DNA from: Azospirillaceae bacterium
Lineage (GTDB): Bacteria > Pseudomonadota > Alphaproteobacteria > Azospirillales > Azospirillaceae
Length of the DNA stretch: 64,000 nt
Direction: 5' to 3'
Assembly (NCBI GenBank): GCA_031291675.1
Contig: JARLIO010000034.1
Span: forward strand, 558,001-622,000
This document shows positions 46,920 to 55,596 of this stretch, piece by piece. The notes under the pieces were generated by a model, which worked only from the letters and a program-made list of their open reading frames with translations, made no database searches and had not been told where the DNA came from. Both the position numbers and the translations under genes were made by a program. The number at the start of each line of letters is the position of its first letter. Position 1 is the stretch's first letter.

Positions 46920-48527
46920 GTGCGCGACTTGATCACCAACGAAAGCAGACCCGCCGACGCGATGGTCGAAAACGCGATCCGCCGGGGCGCATCCCGCCGC
47001 GATCTGTTGCAACTGTTGCTGGCCGGTGGCGTCGGGCTCAGCGCCGGAAGCATCATTTGCGATCGCGCCGCGATTGCCCTCGCCGCCACCCCGGTCAAAG
47101 GCGGCGCCCTGAGGGCCGCCGGCTGGTCGACCTCGCCCGCTGACACCCTGGATCCCGCCAAGGCGGCGCTGTCGACCGACTATGTCCGCTGTTGTTCCCT
47201 CTACAACCGGCTGACCTGGCTCAATCAAGCCGGCGTGCCGGAGATGGAGCTGGCCGAAGCCCTTGACACCAAGGATGGCCAGACCTGGACGGTGAAGCTG
47301 CGGAGGGGTGTCACGTTCCACAACGGCAAATCATTGAGCGCCGATGACGTCGTGTTCTCGCTGAAGCGCCATCTCGACAAATCCGTCGGTTCGAAAGTCG
47401 CGACGCTCGCGCGGCAGATGACCGGCTTCAAGGTCGTCGATCCGGCAACCGTCGAAATCACGCTCGCCAAGCCCAACGCCGATCTGCCGACGATCCTGTC
47501 CATGCATCATTTCATGATCGTGGCCGATGGAACCACCGACTTCTCCAAGGGCAACGGGACCGGCGCCTTCGTATGCCAGACCTTCGAACCCGGCATCCGC
47601 TCCATTGGACTGCGCAACAGGAATTACTGGAAGGACGGCCCGAACGTCGATTCCTTCGAGTTTTTTGCCATTGGCAACGACGATCGCCGTGTCGATGCGC
47701 TCCTGTCCGGTGACATCCATCTCGCGGGTTCTATCAACCCGAGATTGATATCCCGGGTGACAAAACAGCCGGGCTTCACGCTATCCACAAGCGCAGCCGG
47801 CAACTATACCGACCTGAACATCCGCCTTGATTTGCCCCCGGGGGACAAGCGAGACTTCGTCGATGGCATGAAATATCTCGTCGACCGCGACCGGATCGTG
47901 GAGTCGGCGTTGCACGGTCTGGGGGTGGTGGGCAACGACCAACCGATTTCACTGTCGAACCGCTTCCACAATGCCGAATTGAAGCCAAAGCCCTATGATC
48001 CCGACAAAGCCCGATATCTGTTCGAAAAAGTGGGGGTTCTCGGTCAGACCATCCCGGTCATCGCCTCGGATGCGGCGACATCCTCCATCGATATGGCGAT
48101 GATTATCCAGTCATCCGGAACAGAGATCGGCATGAAATTGGATATTCAACGCGTTCCATCGGATGGTTACTGGGATCGGTACTGGCTAAAGGAACCGATT
48201 CACTTCGGAAACGTCAACCCACGCCCGACCCCTGATATTTTGTTTTCCCTGTTCTACGCCTCGGATGCACCGTGGAATGAAAGCCGGTACCGGTCAGGAA
48301 AATTCGACCGGATGCTGATCGAGGCGCGCGGCTCTCTGGATCACGAGAAACGCATGCAGATCTATGGCGAGATGCAGATCATGATCTCGGACAACGCCGG
48401 CACCATCATCCCGGCCTTTCTCGCCGACGTCGACGCGATCACGTCCAGACTGAAAGGGATGACGCCGAACCCGCTCGGTGGCCTGATGGGCTACGCCTTT
48501 GCGGAACATGTTTGGCTGGAACCCTGA
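46920..48527 (+). CDS. Oligopeptide-type ABC substrate-binding protein, Tat-type signal
   Basis: About 535 residues from GTG 46920. The N-terminal part has ASRRDLLQLLLAGGVGLSAG, a twin-arginine-like signal. The mature protein is a family 5 extracellular binding protein (DppA/OppA): WTVKLRRGVTFHNGKSLSADDVVFSLKR, GTGAFVCQTFEPG, and a C-terminal QIMISDNAGTIIPAF. Family members bind di/oligopeptides, nickel or haem. No permease or ATPase is adjacent, so it is an orphan here. An upstream start (46776) would place the poly-G run inside the coding sequence. Confidence 0.88.
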   Translation: MRDLITNESRPADAMVENAIRRGASRRDLLQLLLAGGVGLSAGSIICDRAAIALAATPVKGGALRAAGWSTSPADTLDPAKAALSTDYVRCCSLYNRLTWLNQAGVPEMELAEALDTKDGQTWTVKLRRGVTFHNGKSLSADDVVFSLKRHLDKSVGSKVATLARQMTGFKVVDPATVEITLAKPNADLPTILSMHHFMIVADGTTDFSKGNGTGAFVCQTFEPGIRSIGLRNRNYWKDGPNVDSFEFFAIGNDDRRVDALLSGDIHLAGSINPRLISRVTKQPGFTLSTSAAGNYTDLNIRLDLPPGDKRDFVDGMKYLVDRDRIVESALHGLGVVGNDQPISLSNRFHNAELKPKPYDPDKARYLFEKVGVLGQTIPVIASDAATSSIDMAMIIQSSGTEIGMKLDIQRVPSDGYWDRYWLKEPIHFGNVNPRPTPDILFSLFYASDAPWNESRYRSGKFDRMLIEARGSLDHEKRMQIYGEMQIMISDNAGTIIPAFLADVDAITSRLKGMTPNPLGGLMGYAFAEHVWLEP

Positions 48528-48689
48528 CGCCAGGACCAACCCGGACGTCACACGCACCCGATGCCCCGGTCGCATCCGGGGTGGCGGCAGAATCGCAATC
48601 GGCACCACCGGTTTGTCTTGCATGGTGCCACCGTCGCGTCGATCATCCGTTTTCTGTGCCCGACGCCTCCGTCGAAAGTTCCGTCCCCG

Positions 48690-49529
48690 ATGCCCAAACT
48701 TGAACTGATCAGCCGGCAACCAGCGGGGCCGGCACGCCCGTTCCCCTTGCTTTTCGTCCACGGTGCCTTTTGTGGCGCGGCCTTCTGGGATGTTCACCTC
48801 CTGGGCCATGCCGCCGCCCACGGCTATGCCGCCCACGCCGTCAGCCTGCGCGGCCACGGCGCCAGCGAAGGGCGCAGCGCCCTGCCCTGGGCCAGCCTGT
48901 CGGACTATGTCGACGATCTGGCACAGACCGTGGCGCAAATCGAAGCGGCTTGCGGCCAAACACCGGCCCTGATCGGTCACTCGATGGGCGGTGTCGTGGT
49001 GCAGCGCTACATGGCCCGCAACCCGGTCCCTGCGGTGGTGTTGATGGCATCGGCACCGCCAACCGGCCTGGCCGAATCCTCGATCGGGCTGGCCTTGCGT
49101 TCGCCGTTCCTGTTTCAGCAGATGCTGGCGTTGCAGACCTTCGGATCCGGCATGATCTCGCTGAGCGCGATTCGCCAGGCCCTGTTCACCAACCAGATCA
49201 GCGATGCCGAGATCCAGCGCTACCTGCCCTTCCTGCAAGCGGAGTCGCAGCGCATCGCCTTCGATATGATGGCACCGGGCCTGATCCCGTCCGCCACGGT
49301 CGCCCAGCCGCCGATCCTGGTCATCGGGGGCCGGCATGACGCCCTGGTGACACCCGACCAGGTCGAAACCACCGCCCGGGCCTATGGCGTCACCCCCGTG
49401 TTCTTCCCCGATTGCGCCCACAATCTGGTGCTGGAAAACGGTTGGCGCGCGGTTGGCGATACCGCGCTCGACTGGCTCGACACGGAACTGGCACAGCGGG
49501 GCGAGCCCCTGGCGGCAGCGGCGCAATAA
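48690..49529 (+). CDS. Alpha/beta hydrolase
   Basis: About 279 residues from ATG 48690. The oxyanion region FVHGAFCGAAFWD, nucleophile elbow GHSMGG (Ser), acid GGRHDALVT and catalytic His in CAHNLVLE form a complete triad. No lid-specific features. The family covers esterases, lactonases and haloperoxidase-like enzymes; no substrate can be named. An upstream open frame to 48561 exists but has no ribosome site. The neighbours are unrelated. Confidence 0.88.
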   Translation: MPKLELISRQPAGPARPFPLLFVHGAFCGAAFWDVHLLGHAAAHGYAAHAVSLRGHGASEGRSALPWASLSDYVDDLAQTVAQIEAACGQTPALIGHSMGGVVVQRYMARNPVPAVVLMASAPPTGLAESSIGLALRSPFLFQQMLALQTFGSGMISLSAIRQALFTNQISDAEIQRYLPFLQAESQRIAFDMMAPGLIPSATVAQPPILVIGGRHDALVTPDQVETTARAYGVTPVFFPDCAHNLVLENGWRAVGDTALDWLDTELAQRGEPLAAAAQ

Positions 49530-49539
49530 TCCGACCTCG

Positions 49540-49590
49540 CCGCAGTCCCGGGCCGCAGTCCCGGGCCGCAGTCCCGGGCCGCAGTCCTGA
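49540..49590. repeat. 13-bp tandem repeat
   Basis: CCGCAGTCCCGGG is repeated three times exactly (49540-49552, 49553-49565, 49566-49578) and followed by a fourth, partial copy ending in CCTGA. It lies just after the hydrolase stop. Each unit contains the palindrome CCCGGG. Confidence 0.9.
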
Positions 49591-49820
49591 TCGGATGGGC
49601 TGATGGACGCACCTTGCGGATATCGCCATCCTGGACGAAACGCCGGCGTCTTTTCCCATGACACGGCAGGGGCGACCGCCAGGCGCGACCAAGGATCCGC
49701 GCTCTGCTAGAGTGGTGGCGTGATCCACGGTTTCGCGCCGCCCGCCGCTGTCGGGATCGCGCGATCCGAGCCCGCAAAGAGAGCGAAGGCAACCAAAAAG
49801 AAATCACAGGGAGTCGTCCC

Positions 49821-50189
49821 ATGAAGCCCTCGATCCTGATCGCTGATGACGAACCCAGCATCCTGTTGTCGTTGCAGGTCCTGCTGCAAAAGGCCGGCTA
49901 CGACGTCCGTCTGGCCCGCACCGGCCAGGAGGCCCTCGACGCCGTGGCGCTGGCGCGTCCCGATCTGATCCTGCTCGATGCGATGATGCCGTGGCGTGAC
50001 GGCTATGATGTCTGCCAGGCGCTGCGCGCGGATCCCGGCTGCCGCACCCTGCCGATTATCATGCTGACCGCCAAGAGCAGGGACGTCGAACGGCAGAAGG
50101 GGCTGGCCCTCGGAGCGACCGAATATATCACCAAGCCCTTCTCGACACGGGATCTGGTGACGACGGTTCGCCGTTATCTCGACGCCTGA
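49821..50189 (+). CDS. Single-domain CheY-like response regulator
   Basis: 122 residues, a receiver only: LIADDEPS acidic pocket, phospho-Asp53 in LILLDAMMPWRDG, Thr in IIMLTAKS, and Lys in YITKPFSTRDL. There is no output domain. It is the first gene of a four-gene run, 7 bases before the exonuclease fusion, and is probably phosphorylated by the symporter-fused kinase at the end of that run. Confidence 0.93.
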   Translation: MKPSILIADDEPSILLSLQVLLQKAGYDVRLARTGQEALDAVALARPDLILLDAMMPWRDGYDVCQALRADPGCRTLPIIMLTAKSRDVERQKGLALGATEYITKPFSTRDLVTTVRRYLDA

Positions 50190-50196
50190 GGGGTGG

Positions 50197-52350
50197 GTGA
50201 CCATGACCGAACATGTTGCGGGCGGCACCACGGGGCGGAGCCGCCTCGGCCGCTGGTTCCTCGGGATCGGCGGCGCCGCGATCCTGGCCGTGGCCGCGGA
50301 TGCGCTGTGGGTGCTGCACACCGACCTCGCCGCCCCGGTCCTGACCCTGATGTTCGGGGCGGTCAGCATCGTCGGTATCGCGATTTACGGCCTGTGGTAT
50401 CAGATCGACCGGCTGGTGTTGCGGCCGTTACCCGGTCTCGCCGGGGCGACCCGGGTGCTCTGCCATGGCACGACACGGGCACGGGTGCCCGCCGATCGCT
50501 TCGCCCTGCTGCAGCCGTTGCCCGACGCCATCAATGAGCTGGCCGACCGGCTGGCCCGGATCCGCGAGGATAATGCCGCGGCGATCGCCCGTTCGGTCGC
50601 CGCGGCCGAGGAACAACAGCAAAGGCTGGCCGCGGTGCTGCGCGACATCAGCGAGGGCATTCTGATGTGCAATCAGCACCATCAGATCATGCTCTATAAC
50701 CAGGCCGCGCTGAAACTGCTCCATCTGTCCGGCGATCTGGGGCTGGGGCGGGATCTGCTTCAAATCATTGCCCGCCAACCGGTGCTGCACACCCTTGAGC
50801 GGCTGATGCTGCGGCTCGACGCCGGGCGTCACCACGATCACCCGATGGGCACCGGCGCCCAATTCGTCGCCGCGACCACCGATGGCCGCTACCTGTTGCA
50901 GGGGCGTATGAATCTCGTGTTGCAGGACGACGACAGCGTCGTCGGCTATGTCCTGACCATGACCGACAGCACGGCGGAACTGGCGGCGCTGGGCAAACGC
51001 GACGCCCTGCTGCGCCAGACCACGGATGGCTTCCGCGGCCCGATTGCCAATATGCGGGCGATCGCCGAAATCCTCAACGACAACCCCGATGTCGACCCCG
51101 GGCTGCGACAGAATTTCGAACATCTGGTCCTGGCGGAATGCACCACGCTGGCCGAGCGCCTGGAACGCGTCACCGCCGAATATCGCCAGATCATCACCGG
51201 CCTGTGGCCGATGAGCGATATCCATTCGGGCAATCTGATCACCCTGATCATCGCCCGGGCGCGGACCAGCCGACAGGTCAAGGTGACAATGACCGGGTTG
51301 CAGCAATGGCTGCATGGCGACAGCTACAGCCTGGTCCTGCTGTTCGATCATCTGATCGGCTGCATCGCCGAGCACCGGGCCCAGGATGCGGGGACGCTGG
51401 CGGCACCGACCGATCTTGACCTGTCGGTCGAGGCCGACGGCCAATGGATCAATCTCGACATTTCCTGGTCCGGGCAGGCCATTCCAGCGCCGGCGATCGA
51501 TCGCTGGCTGACCGCGCCGCTGGCCGACGCGCTGGGCGGCCTGACCGTCGGCGACGTGCTGCAACATCATCGCAGTGACATCTGGTCCGAGACGCTGGAA
51601 GACGGCCGGGCGCGATTGCGCGCGCCGCTGCCGCCGGCGGAGCAGGCGCACGGCGGCCCCCCCGCGCGCCCGCCGCTGAACCGGCCCGAATTCTTCGACT
51701 TCGCCCTGATCAACCAACCGCTTCCGACCGGTTCCCTGGCGCAACGAACCTTGAAATCGCTGACCTATGTCGTTTTCGACACCGAAACGACCGGTCTGCG
51801 CCCGTCTGACGGTGATGAGATCATTGCCATCGCCGGTGTCCGCATCGTCAACGGCCGGATCCTCACCGGAGAAACCTTCAGCCAACTGGTCGATCCGGGC
51901 CGGCCGATCACCCCGGATTCGATCCAGTTCCATGGCATCACCGACGACATGGTCCGGGGTCGGCCGCGAATCGCCAGCGTGCTGCGGCAATTCCGCACCT
52001 TCGTCGATGGCGCCGTGCTGGTCGCCCATAACGCCGCTTTCGACATGAAGTTTCTGCGCCTCAAGGAGCAGGCGGCCGGTGTCCGCTTCGACAACCCGAT
52101 CCTGGACACGATGTTGCTGTCGCGCCTGCTTCAGGGCGAGGAAGGCGACCACTCGCTTGACGGGATCGCCAACCGGCTCGGGATCGAGATCGTCGATCGT
52201 CATACCGCGCTGGGCGATGCCCTGGTCACCGCGGCGATCCTGCTGCGCTTTGTCGACATGCTGGCCGATCGGGGCGTCGTGACCCTGGAGCAGGCGATCA
52301 CCGAGGCCCGGATCCACAGCGAACTGCGCGCCCGCGAGCGCGCCTTTTGA
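50197..52350 (+). CDS. Membrane sensor-like protein fused to a DEDDh 3'-5' exonuclease
   Basis: 717 residues with an unusual build. Two membrane helices (about 22-45 and 50-68) are followed by a helical HAMP-like linker, a PAS-like domain (about 145-270, RDISEGILMCNQHHQIMLYN), and a segment shaped like a histidine-kinase dimerisation domain but without the histidine (FRGPIANMRAIAEIL near 282). An ATPase-like stretch without N or G boxes follows. The C-terminus (about 522-700) is an intact DnaQ-type exonuclease: Asp528 and Glu530 in FDTETTG, HNAAFDMKFL, and HTALGDALVT. It overlaps no neighbour but is tightly spaced with the CheY gene. Confidence 0.88.
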   Translation: MTMTEHVAGGTTGRSRLGRWFLGIGGAAILAVAADALWVLHTDLAAPVLTLMFGAVSIVGIAIYGLWYQIDRLVLRPLPGLAGATRVLCHGTTRARVPADRFALLQPLPDAINELADRLARIREDNAAAIARSVAAAEEQQQRLAAVLRDISEGILMCNQHHQIMLYNQAALKLLHLSGDLGLGRDLLQIIARQPVLHTLERLMLRLDAGRHHDHPMGTGAQFVAATTDGRYLLQGRMNLVLQDDDSVVGYVLTMTDSTAELAALGKRDALLRQTTDGFRGPIANMRAIAEILNDNPDVDPGLRQNFEHLVLAECTTLAERLERVTAEYRQIITGLWPMSDIHSGNLITLIIARARTSRQVKVTMTGLQQWLHGDSYSLVLLFDHLIGCIAEHRAQDAGTLAAPTDLDLSVEADGQWINLDISWSGQAIPAPAIDRWLTAPLADALGGLTVGDVLQHHRSDIWSETLEDGRARLRAPLPPAEQAHGGPPARPPLNRPEFFDFALINQPLPTGSLAQRTLKSLTYVVFDTETTGLRPSDGDEIIAIAGVRIVNGRILTGETFSQLVDPGRPITPDSIQFHGITDDMVRGRPRIASVLRQFRTFVDGAVLVAHNAAFDMKFLRLKEQAAGVRFDNPILDTMLLSRLLQGEEGDHSLDGIANRLGIEIVDRHTALGDALVTAAILLRFVDMLADRGVVTLEQAITEARIHSELRARERAF

Positions 52351-52375
52351 CACCGCGCGCCCGCGAGCGCGCCTT
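52326..52375 (+). repeat. 21-bp direct repeat across the exonuclease stop codon
   Basis: The 21 bases at 52326-52346, coding for the last residues ARERAF of the exonuclease fusion, recur exactly at 52355-52375 after the stop. The offset of 29 bases puts the second copy in another frame, so the next gene's open frame reads ARERAF again. Confidence 0.85.
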
Positions 52376-52406
52376 CTGGCAGGGACGGAACGGAGCAACG
52401 CGCGGC

Positions 52407-52685
52407 ATGGAACCGACCGGCGAGGACAGCGAGGGACGTGATGCCGCCCTGCGGCACGCTCCGCTCCGGAACGACCGTCTGATCGCCGTGTTCCTGCTCG
52501 GTCTGGTCGCCTTCAGTCCGCCGCTGCTCCGGGTGTTCGGCATCGCCGCGACCGTGTTCGGCTGGCCCCTCCTGCCGGTCTACGTGGTCGCGGCTTGGTT
52601 GGGCCTGATCCTTCTGGTCGGCGTGATCGTCGAACGCCGGCCGGGCGCGCCGGGCGCCGATACCCTGCCGCGGACGCCGCCATGA
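52407..52685 (+). CDS. Small two-helix membrane protein
   Basis: About 92 residues from ATG 52407, with two hydrophobic segments (LIAVFLLGLVAFSPPLL and GWPLLPVYVVAAWLGLILLVGVIV). The order matches the small membrane partners (DUF485 or DUF4212-like) that precede sodium:solute symporters such as the acetate permease. Its stop overlaps the symporter-kinase start (ATGA at 52682-52685). An in-frame start near 52347 would begin inside the repeated segment and is less likely. Confidence 0.72.
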   Translation: MEPTGEDSEGRDAALRHAPLRNDRLIAVFLLGLVAFSPPLLRVFGIAATVFGWPLLPVYVVAAWLGLILLVGVIVERRPGAPGADTLPRTPP

Positions 52686-55477
52686 CCGCGATCCCGACAA
52701 CGGCCGCGCCCCTGAGCGTGTTCAGCGTCGCCGCCACCTCGGTCGGCTATCTCAGTCTGCTGTTCGCCATCGCCTGGTATGGCGATCGCCGCGCCAATGC
52801 CGGTCGCGGGTTCATCGGTCGTCCGTCGATCTACGCCCTGTCGCTGGCGATCTACTGCACGACCTGGACTTACTACGGCAGCGTGGCGCGCGCCGGTCAG
52901 AGCGGAATGGGGTTCCTGACGATTTATCTCGGACCGACCCTGACCATGACCTTGGGTGGAACGGTACTGCGCAAGATGCTGACCATCGCCAAGCGGCAGC
53001 GCAGCACCTCAATCGCCGACTTCATGGCGGCCCGCTATGGCAAAAGTCAGTTGCTGGGCGGCCTTGTCTCGGCGGTCGCGGTGATTGGCATCACCCCCTA
53101 TATCGCGCTGCAGCTCAAGGCGGTCGCGGTCAGCTTCGACGTGCTGACCGGTGGCGATCCGACTGGACTCAGCCCCGGCCGGCCAGCGCCCCTGGCCGAC
53201 AGCGGGCTTTACGTCGCCCTGACGATGGCGCTGTTCGCGATCCTGTTCGGAACACGCCAGATCGACGCAACGCGGCGCCACGAAGGGATCGTCGCCGCCG
53301 TCGCCGTCGAATCCCTGGTCAAGCTGGTGGCATTCCTGATCGCTGGCGCCACGGTGATCTGGGGCCTGTTCGGCGGCATGGGCGATTTGTTCCGCCGCGG
53401 TCTCGCGGTCCCCGATATCGCCGCCCTGTTCACGGCGACGCCGGCGCTCGACGGTTATGGCTGGGTCACGACCCTGCTGGTTTCGATGGGCGCGGTCGTC
53501 TGCCTGCCGCGCCAATTCCAGATCATGGTGATCGAGAATGTCGATGAGCGCCATTTGAACCGGGCGCTGTGGCTGTTTCCGCTCTATTTGTGGCTGATCA
53601 ATCTGTTTGTCCTGCCGGTCGCGGTCGCCGGCCTGCTGTGGTGGCCCGACGGTGGGGTCAACCCCGACATGGTGCTGTTGCTGCTGCCGCTTCATGCCGG
53701 GCTCAACGGCCTGGCATTGCTGGTCTATCTTGGCGGTCTGTCGGCGGCCGCCGGCATGATCGTCGTCGAAACCGTCGCCCTGTCGACGATGGTCTGCAAC
53801 GATCTGGTCATGCCGCTGCTGCTGCACTGGAATCGGGTGGAAGCAGGACGCAACCGCAACCTGTCCGGCCTGGTGATGGCGACCCGGCGCGGCGCCATCA
53901 TCCTCATCCTGCTGCTGGGTTACGGCTATTTCCGTGTCGCGTCCGGCGCCTATGCCCTGGTGGCGATCGGACTGATCAGTTTCGCCGCGGTGGCCCAGTT
54001 CGCCCCGGCACTGGTCGGCGGTCTCTATTGGGCCGGGGGCACCCGGCGCGGCGCCATCGCCGGCCTGCTGGTTGGTGTTTCGGCCTGGACCTACACCCTG
54101 CTGCTGCCATCCTTTGCCCGCTCGGGCTGGCTGCCGAACGGGTTCATTACCGACGGCCCGGGGCAGATCGCCCTGCTGAAACCCTATGCGCTGTTCGGCC
54201 TCACCGGGCTCGACCCGCTGACCCATGCCCTGTTCTGGAGCCTGGTCGGCAATATTCTGGTCTTTGTCCTGGTCTCGGTGTTCGATCGGCCCGGTATCGT
54301 CGAGCGGGCGCAGGCGACAACTTTTGTCGAACCGTTTCTGCCGGTTGGCGTCCGCGACCTGCGACCGCCGGGTCCCGGCACCGCGACGCTTGACGAGCTG
54401 TTTCGTCTGACCGCCCGGTTCATGGGGCCGGCGCGGGCCGAGCAGGCGTTCGCCCGCTTCGCCGACGCCCGCCAGCATCGGCGCCACCCCTGGCAACGGG
54501 CATCAGCGCCGCTGATCCGCGATGTCGAACATCTGCTGGCCGGGGCCATCGGCGCGGCCTCCGCCCGGGTCGCCCTGGCCTCGGCGGTCAAGGGCGGCGA
54601 AGTCAGCATGACCGAACTGCTGCACATGCTCGACGAAACGACCGCGGTCATCGCCTATAGCCAGCGCCTGGAACGCAAATCGGCCGAACTCGAACAAGCG
54701 ACGGCGGCCTTGCGCGCGGCAAACCAGCGCTTGCAGGAGCTCGATCGTCTCAAGGACGACTTCCTGTCGACGGTGACCCATGAGTTGCGCACGCCGCTGA
54801 CCGCGATCCGCTCGCTGTCCGAGGTCCTGTACGACCATGGCGATCTGGAAGCGGCGCAGCGCCAGGAGTTTCTGCGCCTGATCATCAAGGAAAGCGAAAG
54901 GCTGACCCGGCTGATCAACGAGGTGCTCGACATGGCCAAGATCGAGGCCGGCGAGATCGAATGGCATGTCGCCCCGGTCGATCTCGTCCTGTTGATGACC
55001 GAGGCGGCCGAGGCGACCCGGCCCCTGTTCCGCGATCGCCAGGTGTCGCTCGAGCTGGCGATCCCGGCGGCGGTGCCTCCGGTCGCGGGCGATTGGGACC
55101 GCCTGACGCAGGTCGCGGTCAATCTCCTGTCCAATGCCGCGAAATTCACCCCGGCCGGCGGGCTGGTGCGCGTCGCGGTCGCCGTCGAACGCGGCTTGGA
55201 TGGGGGCGACGGTGTCGTCGTCACGGTCGCCGATACCGGTCCGGGCATTGCCGCGCGGGACCGCGAGGTCATCTTCGACAAATTTCATCAGGTGACGAGC
55301 AACAGCCTGACCGACAAGCCACAGGGCACCGGGCTCGGACTCGCGATCTGCCGGCGCATTCTGGATCATTTGCACGGCCGGATCTGGGTCGACACCACGG
55401 CGACACCGCCGGGATCGGCGCCATCGGGGGCGACGTTCCGCTTCTTCCTGCCCTTTTCGGCCGGGCCGCCGGGCTGA
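52682..55477 (+). CDS. Sodium:solute symporter-fused histidine kinase (CbrA-like)
   Basis: 931 residues. The first 570 or so form about 13 membrane helices of the SSS/PutP family, beginning VGYLSLLFAIAWYGDRRA. A linker region with STAC-like helices follows, then HisKA with phospho-His700 in VTHELRTPLTAIRSL, and a HATPase domain with NLLSNAAKF, ADTGPGI and GTGLGLAIC. This is the architecture of CbrA, where a transporter-like domain is coupled to a kinase that senses nutrient status. Its ATG overlaps the upstream stop, so it is coupled to the small membrane protein. Confidence 0.95.
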   Translation: MTAIPTTAAPLSVFSVAATSVGYLSLLFAIAWYGDRRANAGRGFIGRPSIYALSLAIYCTTWTYYGSVARAGQSGMGFLTIYLGPTLTMTLGGTVLRKMLTIAKRQRSTSIADFMAARYGKSQLLGGLVSAVAVIGITPYIALQLKAVAVSFDVLTGGDPTGLSPGRPAPLADSGLYVALTMALFAILFGTRQIDATRRHEGIVAAVAVESLVKLVAFLIAGATVIWGLFGGMGDLFRRGLAVPDIAALFTATPALDGYGWVTTLLVSMGAVVCLPRQFQIMVIENVDERHLNRALWLFPLYLWLINLFVLPVAVAGLLWWPDGGVNPDMVLLLLPLHAGLNGLALLVYLGGLSAAAGMIVVETVALSTMVCNDLVMPLLLHWNRVEAGRNRNLSGLVMATRRGAIILILLLGYGYFRVASGAYALVAIGLISFAAVAQFAPALVGGLYWAGGTRRGAIAGLLVGVSAWTYTLLLPSFARSGWLPNGFITDGPGQIALLKPYALFGLTGLDPLTHALFWSLVGNILVFVLVSVFDRPGIVERAQATTFVEPFLPVGVRDLRPPGPGTATLDELFRLTARFMGPARAEQAFARFADARQHRRHPWQRASAPLIRDVEHLLAGAIGAASARVALASAVKGGEVSMTELLHMLDETTAVIAYSQRLERKSAELEQATAALRAANQRLQELDRLKDDFLSTVTHELRTPLTAIRSLSEVLYDHGDLEAAQRQEFLRLIIKESERLTRLINEVLDMAKIEAGEIEWHVAPVDLVLLMTEAAEATRPLFRDRQVSLELAIPAAVPPVAGDWDRLTQVAVNLLSNAAKFTPAGGLVRVAVAVERGLDGGDGVVVTVADTGPGIAARDREVIFDKFHQVTSNSLTDKPQGTGLGLAICRRILDHLHGRIWVDTTATPPGSAPSGATFRFFLPFSAGPPG

Positions 55478-55596
55478 CCGCCGCTCCCGGAGCCGCCGCC
55501 GACCGTGCGTCATGCCAAGCGATAAAAAGAACGGCCATTGCCTTCAAACGCGGAGGCGCCGCATCATGCCGGCCGAGGTGATCGACACGCGATGGG

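Noticed and set aside
49540-49590. CRISPR-like array
   Set aside because: The 13-bp units are contiguous with no spacers.
50428-52398. Reverse frame of 656 codons opposite the exonuclease fusion
   Set aside because: Antisense; the forward gene has intact exonuclease motifs.
52595-52681. Upstream extension of the symporter-kinase start
   Set aside because: It lies within the small membrane-protein gene; the ATGA overlap at 52682 is the more natural start.
53009-54496. Reverse frame of 495 codons opposite the symporter-kinase
   Set aside because: Antisense shadow, Gln/Asp/Arg rich.
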